From Treponema sp. (lineage in GTDB: Bacteria > Spirochaetota > Spirochaetia > Treponematales > Treponemataceae), in contig JAGAZB010000014.1 of assembly GCA_017940255.1 (NCBI GenBank), forward strand, positions 182,489 through 246,488: a stretch of DNA of 64,000 nt, in the 5' to 3' direction. The position numbers and the translations under genes are program-made. The notes below the pieces were generated by a model. It did not search any database, was not told the origin of the DNA, and worked only from the letters and a program-made list of their open reading frames with translations. Within the stretch, counting starts at the first letter, position 1. Each line of letters opens with the position of its first letter. This document shows, piece after piece, positions 23,388 to 31,589 of the stretch.

Positions 23388-24890
23388 TTAAAGCAAATCT
23401 GTGTGAAGCTCTCCGTCATTTTTAACTTCTTCATAGTAATCTTTCAGACTCTTACAATCCTCACATAAAAGTGAAACTAGAGTCTTTTTATCTCTAAAGA
23501 GCCTTGTGTTTTCTTCTGTAAAAAAACAAATTGGCTTAAGCTTATTTAACAGAGCTTCCAGTCGTGCAGAATCATAAGGTTTGTTTTCCAGTTTCAGAAT
23601 CTTCTGATATTGTGTTGGCTGGGGATTTTCTTCTTTGAGCCAGAGGGGTTCTGTAAAGCGTTCACCTTTTCTCGCTCCCACAATTTTAATATCAATGTCT
23701 TTGTAAGGTTCGAGTCCTGAAAATTTTATAATCTGTTCTGCAAGTTCAATAATTTTAATCGGTTCGCCCATATCAAGCAGGTAAGACATTCCGTTTTCTC
23801 CCACTCCACCGGTTTGCAGAACCAGAGAACAGGCTTCCGGGATAGTCATAAAAAAGCGTTCCATTTTTTTATCGGTGACAGTTACAGGGCCCCCTGTTTT
23901 AATCTGATTTTGGAAGAGGGGAAGAATAGAACCACGGCTTCCAAGTACATTTCCAAAGCGCACAAACATAATGGCCTGGTTTTTATCAGATTTTTTTGCT
24001 GCTTCCAGCACAAGTTTTTCGCAGAGCATTTTTGAAACTCCGTAAACACTTACCGGCGAAACTGCTTTATCTGTAGAGATAAGTACAAATCGTTCTGTTT
24101 TATATTTTAATGCGGCATCCAGAAGGTTTTTAGTGCCGAATACATTGTTTTCAATCGCAGCAACCTGATTTTCTTCCATCATTGGCACGTGTTTGTAGGC
24201 GGCACAGTGGAAAATCACATTACATTTTGTCTGTTTGATGATGTAATCAACATATTCGCGGTCTCTCATGTCCCCAATAATAGGAACAATTGTTGCTTTT
24301 TCACCAACTCCTTCTGCCTGAAGCAAACGAAGTTCTCGATAAATAGAACAGATTGAATTTTCACCGTGTCCAAAAAGGTAAAGGCGTTCTGCACCTCCGC
24401 TCAAAAGCTGGCGGGCAAGTTCAGAACCAATGGAACCGCCGGCACCAGTTATAAGAACACGCTTTCCGCGCAGATAGTTCAAACTTTCTTTAAGGGAAAT
24501 TGTAACGGGTGTTCGCCCCAGAATATCCAGAGGGTCAATTTCGCGGGTCTGTACAAGATGAGCAGAACCTTCAATAACCTGGCTTATTCCTGGCAGAATC
24601 TTTATATGAGAAAAACCGTTTTTGTAGAGAGTTTCGTATATTTCGCGAATGCGTTCAGTAGGTGCAGAAGGAATTGCAATAATGGCTTCGTCTGCGGCAG
24701 AGTTTCCCAAAACTGATGCAACACTGGAAATTGGCCCCAGAACCGGGATTCCGTCAATTGTTGTTCCTATTAGTGATTTATCATCATCCAGAAAGGCGTT
24801 TACTTTTCCAAAAATCTTTTTGCGTTTAATATCGTCTGCAATCGTTTGGCCAGCAAAACCAGCCCCGATTATGTAAATTCGTTTTTCCAT
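23388..24890 (-). CDS. Nucleoside-diphosphate-sugar dehydratase/epimerase (CapD/FlaA1 family)
   Basis: 500 residues. N-terminal Rossmann domain (MEKRIYIIGAGFAGQTIADD, CoA-binding-like) followed by an extended SDR domain: VLITGAGGSIGSELARQLLS (about 150-169), IFHCAAYKHVPMMEENQVAA, and STDKAVSPVSVYGVSK. Related WbpM/PglF enzymes make UDP-4-keto-6-deoxy sugars. They usually carry four N-terminal membrane helices, absent here, and usually have Met where this protein keeps a Tyr in the YxxxK motif. First gene of the minus-strand operon. Confidence 0.88.
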   Translation of the reverse strand: MEKRIYIIGAGFAGQTIADDIKRKKIFGKVNAFLDDDKSLIGTTIDGIPVLGPISSVASVLGNSAADEAIIAIPSAPTERIREIYETLYKNGFSHIKILPGISQVIEGSAHLVQTREIDPLDILGRTPVTISLKESLNYLRGKRVLITGAGGSIGSELARQLLSGGAERLYLFGHGENSICSIYRELRLLQAEGVGEKATIVPIIGDMRDREYVDYIIKQTKCNVIFHCAAYKHVPMMEENQVAAIENNVFGTKNLLDAALKYKTERFVLISTDKAVSPVSVYGVSKMLCEKLVLEAAKKSDKNQAIMFVRFGNVLGSRGSILPLFQNQIKTGGPVTVTDKKMERFFMTIPEACSLVLQTGGVGENGMSYLLDMGEPIKIIELAEQIIKFSGLEPYKDIDIKIVGARKGERFTEPLWLKEENPQPTQYQKILKLENKPYDSARLEALLNKLKPICFFTEENTRLFRDKKTLVSLLCEDCKSLKDYYEEVKNDGELHTDLL

Positions 24891-24971
24891 TTTCCCAAAC
24901 CCGAATTTATTTTATCACATGCGGGGTAAAATCGCAATCTTGCAGGGCGTATATTATAATTGCCCCATACA

Positions 24972-25104
24972 GAAAAACAGGGGCTCCCGCGTCGCAGTCT
25001 TGCAAAACACACGAGTGAAAGCCGTTTGGAAATTTATTAAAAGCGCTGCGCGCACGGCTTTCAAGTGTGTTTTCAATCCTGCTCCGCTCGCGCCCCTGTT
25101 TTTC
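24972..25104. repeat. Large nested palindrome C
   Basis: Perfect 13-base outer arms GAAAAACAGGGGC (24972-24984) and GCCCCTGTTTTTC (25092-25104), and inner arms AAAACACACGAGTGAAAGCCG (minus one letter to keep it short: 25005-25024) against CGGCTTTCAAGTGTGTTTT (25055-25073) with a two-base bulge. Same A-tract/T-tract layout as A and B, again in a divergent intergenic region (24891-25227), which otherwise holds only promoter sequence. Confidence 0.8.
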
Positions 25105-25227
25105 AGCGTGCATATAATAAAATGGGCTTGTCCTGCAGTGAAACTTATTAAAAATTTCTCTAAACCCAATTTTATTTTTCACCGATGTAAATAATGACAG
25201 TCGAAAAACTTTTTTTGGGGTTTATTT

Positions 25228-25719
25228 ATGGGGAAACATAAGATTTTGATTTTTACATTTCTTTTGCTGATAGGAAGTGCTTATTGTTCTGCAAGACAGC
25301 TTTCCTTCCAGATTGTACAAAGAGATGGTACTGCAGATGTTTCGGAACAGTCTCTTACAATAGAAGACGAAGTTCTTACAAACTTTTTTGATTACGGATA
25401 CATCGTTACAAATTCAGAGGCCGCAGTTTCTTCATCACTAAGTCAAGATGAAAAACTTTACAATATTGGAATTGGAGAAGCTATTGAAGGCTTTTCTGAT
25501 TTTTTTGTTCAGATAAAACTTTATTATGATGCAGCAAATCAGACAGGAGATGTGCCTGAACTTAAAAAAATTGATTGGGTACTTGCTTCTACAAAAAGTG
25601 GTGAAAAGTTAAAAAATCACACAATTACTGATATAAAACTGCAGCATAAAGAAGATGATATGAAGAAGATTTCTTCTGTTCTCGCTGCAGAAATTAATTC
25701 TGCTTTGAAGGCAAAATAA
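25228..25719 (+). CDS. Small exported protein of unknown function
   Basis: 163 residues with a signal peptide (about 1-22, HKILIFTFLLLIGSAYCSA). The mature part is acidic to neutral with no recognised domain; a segment ISSVLAAEINSAL ends it. It sits 19 bases upstream of the SPOR-domain gene, in the same direction, with no terminator between, so it is probably a periplasmic or outer-membrane-associated partner. GGGG five bases before the hydrophobic leader's ATG may act as ribosome site. No function assigned. Confidence 0.7.
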   Translation: MGKHKILIFTFLLLIGSAYCSARQLSFQIVQRDGTADVSEQSLTIEDEVLTNFFDYGYIVTNSEAAVSSSLSQDEKLYNIGIGEAIEGFSDFFVQIKLYYDAANQTGDVPELKKIDWVLASTKSGEKLKNHTITDIKLQHKEDDMKKISSVLAAEINSALKAK

Positions 25720-25738
25720 GGCTGAGGTGGGTAGGAAT

Positions 25739-27355
25739 ATGAAAAATAAATTTAAGACTTTTACAAAGATTCTGGGAATTCTCACAGCATGTTTAATGCT
25801 GGCTTCTTTTAGTCCTTCACTGGATGGAAGAGCTGTTGTTGTTGATCAGGGGGTATTTCCACAGGGCTTGTTTGCCAAAACTGTTGGTTATCTGCCTGGC
25901 GATATTATCAGCGTGGCAAATATTGCCGGAGATTCCACTGTAGACCTCCTTGTTATTGGTGCTTTGGATCCTTCTGATGGCATTGCAATTATGCTTTCTC
26001 CAGAAGCGGCAAATGCAATCGGTATTAATAAGGAAGATAACAATATCGTAAAAATCACAAAGCGTAATGGTCAGAACGAGCGCGTTTATGGAACAGCTGT
26101 GATTGCAAAACAGAATGCCAGCCCTGAAACTTCTGAACTTAATTTTGATATAGCAGAAGAAGATTTTGATGATATGTCAGAAGACGCTTTTGAAGAAGAA
26201 AATATTCTGGAAGAAGAGGAAGAAACACCTCCTGTAGAAGAGGCTAGTCCAGCTGAAGAAAACTCTGAAGCCCTTCCTCAGGAAAACGAACTTGCAGAAA
26301 CAGAAGAAGATTTTGAAGAGGAAGTTGCGGAAGAAGAAGCTCCTGAAGAAGGCATAGAAGAAGAAAGTGCAGAAGCTTCAGAAGAAAATGAAGATGATTT
26401 TGAAACAATCGCCGCTGCCCAGCCTGACGTAGAAGAAGGAGAAGACTTCGAAAGCGAAGACGAAGACCTTTCTGTTGACGAACAGTTTGAAGAAGAAGAG
26501 TTTGAAGAAGAGGAAGCTTTTGTGCCTGAGGAGGCTCCGGAAGAAGAGGAATATGAAGCTGAAAGCCAAGCAGAAACTCCTGTTGAAGCTCCTGTAGAAG
26601 AAGAAAGCGAACCTGAAGTAGAAGCAGAACCTGCACCTGCACCAGAAGCTGAGGAAGAAGCAGAAGAGGAAGAAGAAAGCACAGAAGAACTAGTAACTGA
26701 ATACGTTCCTGAACAGAAGTGGGAAGCTGTAATTCCTGATGAAGTTTGGAACGAAGAAGAATATGCAGAAAAAGCTCCTGCTCCAGATATGGATTACGAA
26801 GTTCCTGCAAAGACTCCATACGAAGAAGAAGACCTGCTCGGTTTCTACACAAAACCTGCAGTAGAAGAATCTGAAGATGACGATGTAGAGTTCGAAGATG
26901 AAGAAGATGAATATGCAGCAATTGTTCTTGTTCCTGTAAATCCAGAACCAAGTCCTGCTCCATATAACCAGCCGGCAGTTGAAGAAGAAGCTGAAGTTCC
27001 AGCCCCTGTACCTGCCCCAGCTCCTGTGCTTCCATCAGCTCCAGCACCTGCTGTTGATGAATCAGAAAGCTATGAAATGACTGACAACAACTACAGCAAG
27101 TATATGGTTGATGGTTTGAGTGACCTTAAGAGAGGTTCATACTACATCCAGATTGCAACACTTTCTATTGATGAAAACATCATGGAAATTGTAAACAAAT
27201 ACAGTGCAAATTATCCAATCACAATTGTTCCACTTTCAAGCGGAGCAAGAAAACAGGTTCTTATTGGACCACTTTCTATGGATGAATATGCAGTAGTTCT
27301 TGAACGTTTCAAGGCTTATGGCTATAAAGATGCCTTCCTGCGCAAGATAAAATAA
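25739..27355 (+). CDS. Exported SPOR-domain protein with long acidic Pro/Glu spacer
   Basis: 538 residues. A signal peptide (KILGILTACLMLASFSPSLD) precedes an N-terminal beta domain (about 30-125: AVVVDQGVFPQGLFAKTVGY and following) resembling the RlpA-type double-psi barrel, then roughly 310 residues of low-complexity Glu/Pro/Ala sequence, and a C-terminal SPOR domain (about 455-538, RGSYYIQIATLSIDENIMEI) that binds denuded peptidoglycan glycan strands. This fits an RlpA-like or septal envelope protein whose acidic region spans the periplasm. ATG 25739 with TAGGA just upstream is chosen over a GTG 12 bases earlier. A strong terminator follows. Confidence 0.8.
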   Translation: MKNKFKTFTKILGILTACLMLASFSPSLDGRAVVVDQGVFPQGLFAKTVGYLPGDIISVANIAGDSTVDLLVIGALDPSDGIAIMLSPEAANAIGINKEDNNIVKITKRNGQNERVYGTAVIAKQNASPETSELNFDIAEEDFDDMSEDAFEEENILEEEEETPPVEEASPAEENSEALPQENELAETEEDFEEEVAEEEAPEEGIEEESAEASEENEDDFETIAAAQPDVEEGEDFESEDEDLSVDEQFEEEEFEEEEAFVPEEAPEEEEYEAESQAETPVEAPVEEESEPEVEAEPAPAPEAEEEAEEEEESTEELVTEYVPEQKWEAVIPDEVWNEEEYAEKAPAPDMDYEVPAKTPYEEEDLLGFYTKPAVEESEDDDVEFEDEEDEYAAIVLVPVNPEPSPAPYNQPAVEEEAEVPAPVPAPAPVLPSAPAPAVDESESYEMTDNNYSKYMVDGLSDLKRGSYYIQIATLSIDENIMEIVNKYSANYPITIVPLSSGARKQVLIGPLSMDEYAVVLERFKAYGYKDAFLRKIK

Positions 27356-27381
27356 ATCTAATGCGTGAATAACAAAAGAGT

Positions 27382-27412
27382 GCGGTGGTTCCTGTGAATC
27401 ACCGCTTTTTTT
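27382..27412 (+). terminator. Terminator after the SPOR gene
   Basis: GCGGTGGTTC-CTGT-GAATCACCGC followed by T7: a 10-base stem with one mismatch, 26 bases past the stop. Confidence 0.85.
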
Positions 27413-27498
27413 ATTGTAAAAAAAATAGAAAAATGATATTTTAATGGTGTATATTTATTATATTAGAGTCCCTCATCGGGCTCACTCAGGAGCAAAAC

Positions 27499-28200
27499 AT
27501 GACATACACTGCAGAAGTGGAGCATATGTGTCCTTTGGCAAAAGGCGCATATCATGGACCTGCCCCAATTCCTGAAGAAGGAGAATGGGTAAAGGTAAAA
27601 AAAATTGAAGATGTATCGGGATTTACTCACGGTATCGGTTGGTGTGCACCTCAGCAGGGCGCATGTAAACTTTCTTTGAACGTAAAGAACGGAATTATTG
27701 AAGAAGCTTTGGTTGAAACTATCGGTTGTTCTGGTATGACTCACTCAGCTGCTATGGCTTCTGAAATCCTCATCGGAAAAACTCTTCTTGAAGCTTTGAA
27801 TACTGACCTTGTTTGTGATGCTATCAACACAGCTATGCGCGAACTCTTTATGCAGATTGTTTACGGTCGTACACAGTCAGCTTACTCTAAAGACGGACTT
27901 AAAGTTGGTGCCTCTCTTGAAGACCTGGGAAAGAACCTCCGTTCACAGGTAGGAACTATGTTTGCTACACGCAAAACTGGTCCTCGCTACCTCGAAATGA
28001 CAGAAGGTTATGTTGAAACATGTGCAATCGATAAGGATAATCAGATTATCGGTTACAACTGTATCAACTTTGGTAAATTGATGGATGCTCTTAAAGCTGG
28101 AAAACCTGCTGAAGAAGCTATCGCAGGTGCTCGTACACACTATGGTCGTGTAACAGCTGATCAGGGTATGGTAAAACTTATCGACCCACGTAAAGAATAG
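27499..28200 (+). CDS. Iron-sulfur cluster assembly scaffold-like (NifU-family) protein
   Basis: 233 residues. Related to the NifU/IscU N-terminal scaffold but longer. Cysteines sit in WCAPQQGACKL, VETIGCSGMTHSAA, CAIDKDNQIIGYNC. CAGGAG lies before ATG 27499. The gene is followed by the GGGtGRT gene after 20 bases; this two-gene pair recurs in anaerobes and is annotated only from homology. I would call it a scaffold by family, with the client protein unknown. The leader (27440-27498) has a TATATT-like -10 and a GAGTCC/GGGCTC hairpin. Confidence 0.82.
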   Translation: MTYTAEVEHMCPLAKGAYHGPAPIPEEGEWVKVKKIEDVSGFTHGIGWCAPQQGACKLSLNVKNGIIEEALVETIGCSGMTHSAAMASEILIGKTLLEALNTDLVCDAINTAMRELFMQIVYGRTQSAYSKDGLKVGASLEDLGKNLRSQVGTMFATRKTGPRYLEMTEGYVETCAIDKDNQIIGYNCINFGKLMDALKAGKPAEEAIAGARTHYGRVTADQGMVKLIDPRKE

Positions 28201-28220
28201 TCGCAGGAGGAATAGATATT

Positions 28221-29261
28221 ATGGCAACATTATTTGAAGATTTTGAAGGCCGCATTCCTCAGGTGAATAAGGCTCTTAAAGAATATGGTTTTAAAGAAGG
28301 TGAGGCTGGTTTGAACGAAGCTCGCGACCTTTGTAAGGCTCGTGGTTTCGACCCATACGAAATCTGTCAGTCTACACAGCAGATTTGTTTCGAGGATGCT
28401 AAATGGGCATATGTACTCGGATCTGCAATTGCAATCAAAGAAGCAGAAAAAACTGGTGACAAGACTGGTTCTACAGCTGCCGCTAACATCGGAAAAGGAC
28501 TCCAGGCATTCTGTTTGCCAGGTTCTGTAGCTGATGACCGTAAAGTTGGTCTTGGTCACGGAAACCTTGGTGCACGTCTTCTTTCTGAAGAAACACAGTG
28601 CTTTGCATTCCTTGCAGGACACGAATCTTTCGCTGCTGCTGAAGGTGCTATTAAGATTGCTGCTAACGCTAACAAGGTTCGCAAGAACAAGCTCCGCGTT
28701 ATTTTGAACGGTCTCGGAAAAGACGCTGCTCAGATTATTTCTCGTATCAACGGCTTCACTTATGTTCAGACTGAATTCGACTATTTCAATGGTGAAGGTA
28801 CAGACAAGGCTCTTAAGGTTGTTAAGGAAATCCCTTACGGTTCAAACCCAGACCGCCTTATCGTAAAGTGCTATGGTGCTGACGATGTACGCGAAGGTGT
28901 TGCAATTATGTGGCACGAAGATGTTGATGTTTCTATTACAGGAAACTCTACAAACCCAACACGTTTCCAGCACCCAGTAGCTGGTACTTACAAGAAAGAA
29001 AGACTTCTTGCTGGTAAGAAATACTTCTCTGTAGCTTCTGGTGGTGGTACAGGTCGTACACTTCACCCAGATAACATGGCTGCAGGTCCAGCTTCTTACG
29101 GATTTACTGATACTCTTGGTCGTATGCACTCAGACGCTCAGTTCGCAGGTTCTTCATCAGTTCCAGCACACGTAGAAATGATGGGCTTCATGGGAATGGG
29201 TAACAACCCTATGGTAGGCTGTACCGTTGCATGTGCAGTAGCCGTTGCAGGAAGCTTCTAA
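28221..29261 (+). CDS. GGGtGRT protein of unknown function
   Basis: 346 residues. Named for its glycine motif: SVASGGGTGRTLHPDNMAAG (about 272-291). Other conserved stretches are EICQSTQQICFEDAKWAY, CLPGSVADDRKVGLGHGNLG and FGFTDTLGRMHSD-like segments, ending GCTVACAVAVAGSF. AGGAGG precedes ATG. Partner of the NifU-like gene upstream; the reaction is unknown, but conserved Cys, His and Gly-rich motifs suggest an enzyme or metal-centre protein. Codon use is highly biased (as for abundant proteins). A second, synonymous copy of its last 13 codons lies 200 bases downstream. Confidence 0.85.
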   Translation: MATLFEDFEGRIPQVNKALKEYGFKEGEAGLNEARDLCKARGFDPYEICQSTQQICFEDAKWAYVLGSAIAIKEAEKTGDKTGSTAAANIGKGLQAFCLPGSVADDRKVGLGHGNLGARLLSEETQCFAFLAGHESFAAAEGAIKIAANANKVRKNKLRVILNGLGKDAAQIISRINGFTYVQTEFDYFNGEGTDKALKVVKEIPYGSNPDRLIVKCYGADDVREGVAIMWHEDVDVSITGNSTNPTRFQHPVAGTYKKERLLAGKKYFSVASGGGTGRTLHPDNMAAGPASYGFTDTLGRMHSDAQFAGSSSVPAHVEMMGFMGMGNNPMVGCTVACAVAVAGSF

Positions 29262-29316
29262 TATATTTGTTTGAGCCCGGTTTATTAGCAGTAAATTATG
29301 CAACGGGACAGCCGTG

Positions 29317-29446
29317 CGAGTTTTCGCTTTAGCGGAAACTCGTGAAGCAAAACGCAGGTTTGCGACGCGCCCGATAAATCGGGCGAGCCATTTAGTAAGT
29401 AAATGCTAAAAAACAGTCCCGACGGACTGTTTTTTTTAACGCATTT
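29317..29446 (+). terminator. Hairpin cluster and terminator behind the GGGtGRT gene
   Basis: Three stems in a row: CGAGTTTTCGCT/AGCGGAAACTCG (29317-29342), CGCCCGAT/ATCGGGCG (29368-29385), and the terminator AAAAAACAGTCC/GGACTGTTTTTT (29408-29435), itself enclosed by AAATGC/GCATTT (29401-29446). The last unit has the same frame as the one at 61433-61470. Confidence 0.75.
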
Positions 29447-29459
29447 GCTATTTTAGGCA

Positions 29460-29501
29460 TGTACAGTTGCCTGCGCAGTTGCAGTTGCCGGCTCATTCTA
29501 G
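29460..29501 (+). pseudogene. Ghost 3' end of a second GGGtGRT gene
   Basis: Bases 29460-29498 encode CTVACAVAVAGSF followed by TAG, identical in protein to the last 13 residues of the gene ending at 29261, while most codons differ synonymously. Similarity stops abruptly upstream after GGC with one extra base; an in-frame TAG follows upstream. It is therefore a tail left from a diverged second copy or from a replaced original gene. Confidence 0.75.
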
Positions 29502-29503
29502 AA

Positions 29504-29533
29504 ATGTCATTCCCCGGTTAAGCTGGGGAATCT
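29504..29533. repeat. REP-like hairpin TGTCATT...AATCT (copy 4)
   Basis: ATGTC-ATTCCCC-ggttaagct-GGGGAAT-CT, directly behind the ghost gene tail; same flanks as the units at 2821 and 11692. Confidence 0.6.
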
Positions 29534-29540
29534 TACAAAG

Positions 29541-29567
29541 CGCTCCCGAAAGGGGGCGTTTTTTTTT
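29541..29567 (+). terminator. Terminator CGCTCCC-GAAA-GGGGGCG-T9
   Basis: Seven-base stem with one G-T pair and a GAAA loop, then nine T. It lies 10 bases from the convergent GGDEF gene end and probably was the terminator of the lost gene whose tail precedes it. Confidence 0.8.
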
Positions 29568-29576
29568 GAGCACTTT

Positions 29577-30701
29577 TTATTCAGTTGCGACCTTATTTTT
29601 ACCCGAATGTTTTGCGTTGTACATTACGCGGTCGGAATCTTTGAGCAGTTGTTTTAAATCAGTATTAGACTTTATTTCTACAACACCGGCAGAAAATGTT
29701 GCCGTAAGATGATAGTCTTTTTCGCAACTAGAAATGAATTCAGATTTAATCTTCTTAAGTTTTTCCATAAAATCATTTCTGAAAAGATGAGAAAGGATAA
29801 TAAATTCATCACCACCATATCTGAAAACTGGTTCACCGTGACTCTGGAATGTGTAAACCAGGGTTTTTAGTATTTCATCACCAATATCATGGCCGTAGGT
29901 GTCATTTATTTCCTTGAAATTATCAAGGTCTATAAATCCAACAGATGCATAAGAAGTAATAGAGTTGCTTTCATTCATTAGGGCAGATTTACTGTAGGAA
30001 CCTGTCAGATTATCGTGGTAAAGTCTGAGTTTCAAATCAGTATTAAGTTTTTCGTAGGCCTTTACATCAGAAAGAGCGGTCATCAGTGTTTTATAAATAA
30101 AAATTGTAATCAGATAAACCGCAATAAGGAATGCAAGCGAAAGTGCCGCAATCAGAATATTAAAAAGGGATGGAATTAACAGATACTGAAAAATACAGTA
30201 AATAATCTGAAGAATTATACTGGCAATAAAAACGCTGATGTGAGAATTTTTCCCGAGCGGGCAGGAAAGAATTACCGGAATGCAGTAAAATATTGAAAGA
30301 TAATTAAAGCCCCAGTGACTGAATGAATAAATTGTTGCACAAATTAAATAAATGATACAAACACAAACCTTTTTTACTTCAAAGCTTGCTTTTTTATAAA
30401 TTAATTTGAATACAACATAGAAAAACCAGCTTAAAGCATTTGGTAAAATTATATTTCTAAGAATATAGTTAAAATCAGGAGCCCATCTGCCAGGCAAAAA
30501 GAAAAAATCCTTTGAAATATCGAATCTGGAAAATTTGATTAAAAAAAACAAAAGAACTTCTGTAAATAAAACGTAAAATAATGAAATGAGGAGACCTTTC
30601 CAAATTTTATCCATGTAGCTGGTAATGTTATTTGTGATGATAACACTACTTGCCGAAAGTTGTTCCTGTGGTTCTTTTTTAGTTCTCATAATTATTCTCA
30701 T
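29577..30701 (-). CDS. Membrane diguanylate cyclase (GGDEF domain)
   Basis: 374 residues. About six membrane helices (roughly residues 35-205) form an uncharacterised sensor part; a linker leads to the GGDEF domain: LYHDNLTGSYSKSALMNE, GFIDLDNFKEINDTYGHDIG (metal Asp and nucleotide contacts) and the active loop PVFRYGGDEFIIL. It should make c-di-GMP. An RxxD inhibitory site is not obvious. The start may be ATG 30701 or ATG 30692; TATAAT lies 14 bases before the first. It converges on the GGGtGRT region. Confidence 0.92.
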   Translation of the reverse strand: MRIIMRTKKEPQEQLSASSVIITNNITSYMDKIWKGLLISLFYVLFTEVLLFFLIKFSRFDISKDFFFLPGRWAPDFNYILRNIILPNALSWFFYVVFKLIYKKASFEVKKVCVCIIYLICATIYSFSHWGFNYLSIFYCIPVILSCPLGKNSHISVFIASIILQIIYCIFQYLLIPSLFNILIAALSLAFLIAVYLITIFIYKTLMTALSDVKAYEKLNTDLKLRLYHDNLTGSYSKSALMNESNSITSYASVGFIDLDNFKEINDTYGHDIGDEILKTLVYTFQSHGEPVFRYGGDEFIILSHLFRNDFMEKLKKIKSEFISSCEKDYHLTATFSAGVVEIKSNTDLKQLLKDSDRVMYNAKHSGKNKVATE

Positions 30702-30764
30702 CCATCCAAAATCATATTATATATTATTTTTTGAACAATGTATAACCATTTTCCCGAATTATGC

Positions 30765-30770
30765 TATATT
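30765..30770 (+). promoter_or_regulatory. Extended -10 TGCTATATT, six bases before ttcA ATG
   Basis: TGC-TATATT-TTATAT-ATG (30777); no ribosome-binding site. Confidence 0.6.
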
Positions 30771-30776
30771 TTATAT

Positions 30777-31487
30777 ATGAAAAGGGATGTAAAACTTTCC
30801 AGTCTTATTGATAAAGCGGTTTTTGATTATCATCTTATAGAAAAGAACGATAGAATCCTTATTGGCGCAAGCGGTGGAAAAGATTCTACTGCACTTATAA
30901 AATATTTTGCGGACCGGTCCCTTCGGCCGGATTGTGGTTTTGAATATAAGGCCTTAAATATTCAGAGTGATTTTTCACCTGAATTTCCATCTGGTATTCT
31001 TCAGCTTTTTAATGAATGGAAAGTTCCTTACGAAACTTTGCCTGTAAATATACTTGAACGTGTAAAAGAAGGGCAGAAAATGAGCTGCTGGTGGTGTTCC
31101 ACTCAGCGTCGAACTGAACTTCTAAATTACGCCCTTGAACATGGCTATAATAAAATTGCCCTTGGCCATCATATGGATGATATTCTGGAAACTTTTCTGA
31201 TGAATATGCTTAATAAGGGGGAACTTGCCGCCATGCCGCCTTTACTTAAGTATGATAATTACCCGGTTTCTGTTATTCGTCCTCTCTGCTATGTTTCAGA
31301 AGCTCGCTTGATTGCGGAGGCAGAAAAGGGCGGCTATGCTGGTTTTACCTGTACGTGTAATTATCAGGACAACTCAACGCGTAAGGCGGCCCGTGCAAAA
31401 CTGGAGGAGCTTACCGGCGGAGACAACTTGTGTAAAGAGCGCATGCTTAGGGCCTTAAAAAATGTGCAGGAACGCTATCTTTTGTAA
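30777..31487 (+). CDS. ttcA: TtcA-type tRNA 2-thiocytidine synthetase
   Basis: 236 residues. PP-loop ATPase that thiolates C32 of tRNA through an Fe-S cluster. ILIGASGGKDSTALIKYF holds the SGGxDS PP-loop; MSCWWCSTQRRTEL supplies the CxxC pair; LGHHMDDILETFLMNML matches the family; CTCNYQDN gives a further cysteine pair. Shorter than E. coli TtcA but all motifs are there. ATG 30777 is preferred to an in-frame ATG 39 bases upstream because the -10 hexamer lies between them. Confidence 0.88.
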   Translation: MKRDVKLSSLIDKAVFDYHLIEKNDRILIGASGGKDSTALIKYFADRSLRPDCGFEYKALNIQSDFSPEFPSGILQLFNEWKVPYETLPVNILERVKEGQKMSCWWCSTQRRTELLNYALEHGYNKIALGHHMDDILETFLMNMLNKGELAAMPPLLKYDNYPVSVIRPLCYVSEARLIAEAEKGGYAGFTCTCNYQDNSTRKAARAKLEELTGGDNLCKERMLRALKNVQERYLL

Positions 31488-31499
31488 GCTGAGTGTGCA

Positions 31500-31540
31500 G
31501 CTGAGCCTGCCGCTGATTGTTGAGGCCGGGGCTCAGCCGT
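31500..31540. repeat. GCTGAGCC/GGCTCAGC stem between ttcA and the SDR gene
   Basis: GCTGAGCC near 31500 pairs with GGCTCAGC near 31528, with further CTCAGCCGTGACA repeats. No T-tract follows, so the role as a terminator is unsure. Confidence 0.35.
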
Positions 31541-31575
31541 GACACCTCAGCCGTGACAGTTATAGCGTTTTATTG

Positions 31576-31581
31576 TATACT
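31576..31581 (+). promoter_or_regulatory. -10 TATACT, eight bases before the SDR ATG
   Basis: TATACT-TTCAAACA-ATG (31590); near-leaderless arrangement. Confidence 0.5.
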
Positions 31582-31589
31582 TTCAAACA

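Noticed and set aside
24907..25194. Overlapping short ORFs in both strands across the 24.9-25.2 kb gap
   Set aside because: They arise from the palindrome, which reads open on both strands by symmetry; no ribosome sites.
26160..26700. Repetitive GAAGAA-rich DNA as a possible CRISPR or satellite array
   Set aside because: Periodic in codons, not in fixed repeat-spacer units, and inside an open reading frame.
26244..27047. Long Leu/Gln-rich minus-strand ORF opposite the SPOR gene
   Set aside because: Antisense of the Glu/Pro-rich spacer; composition follows directly from GAA and CCT codons.
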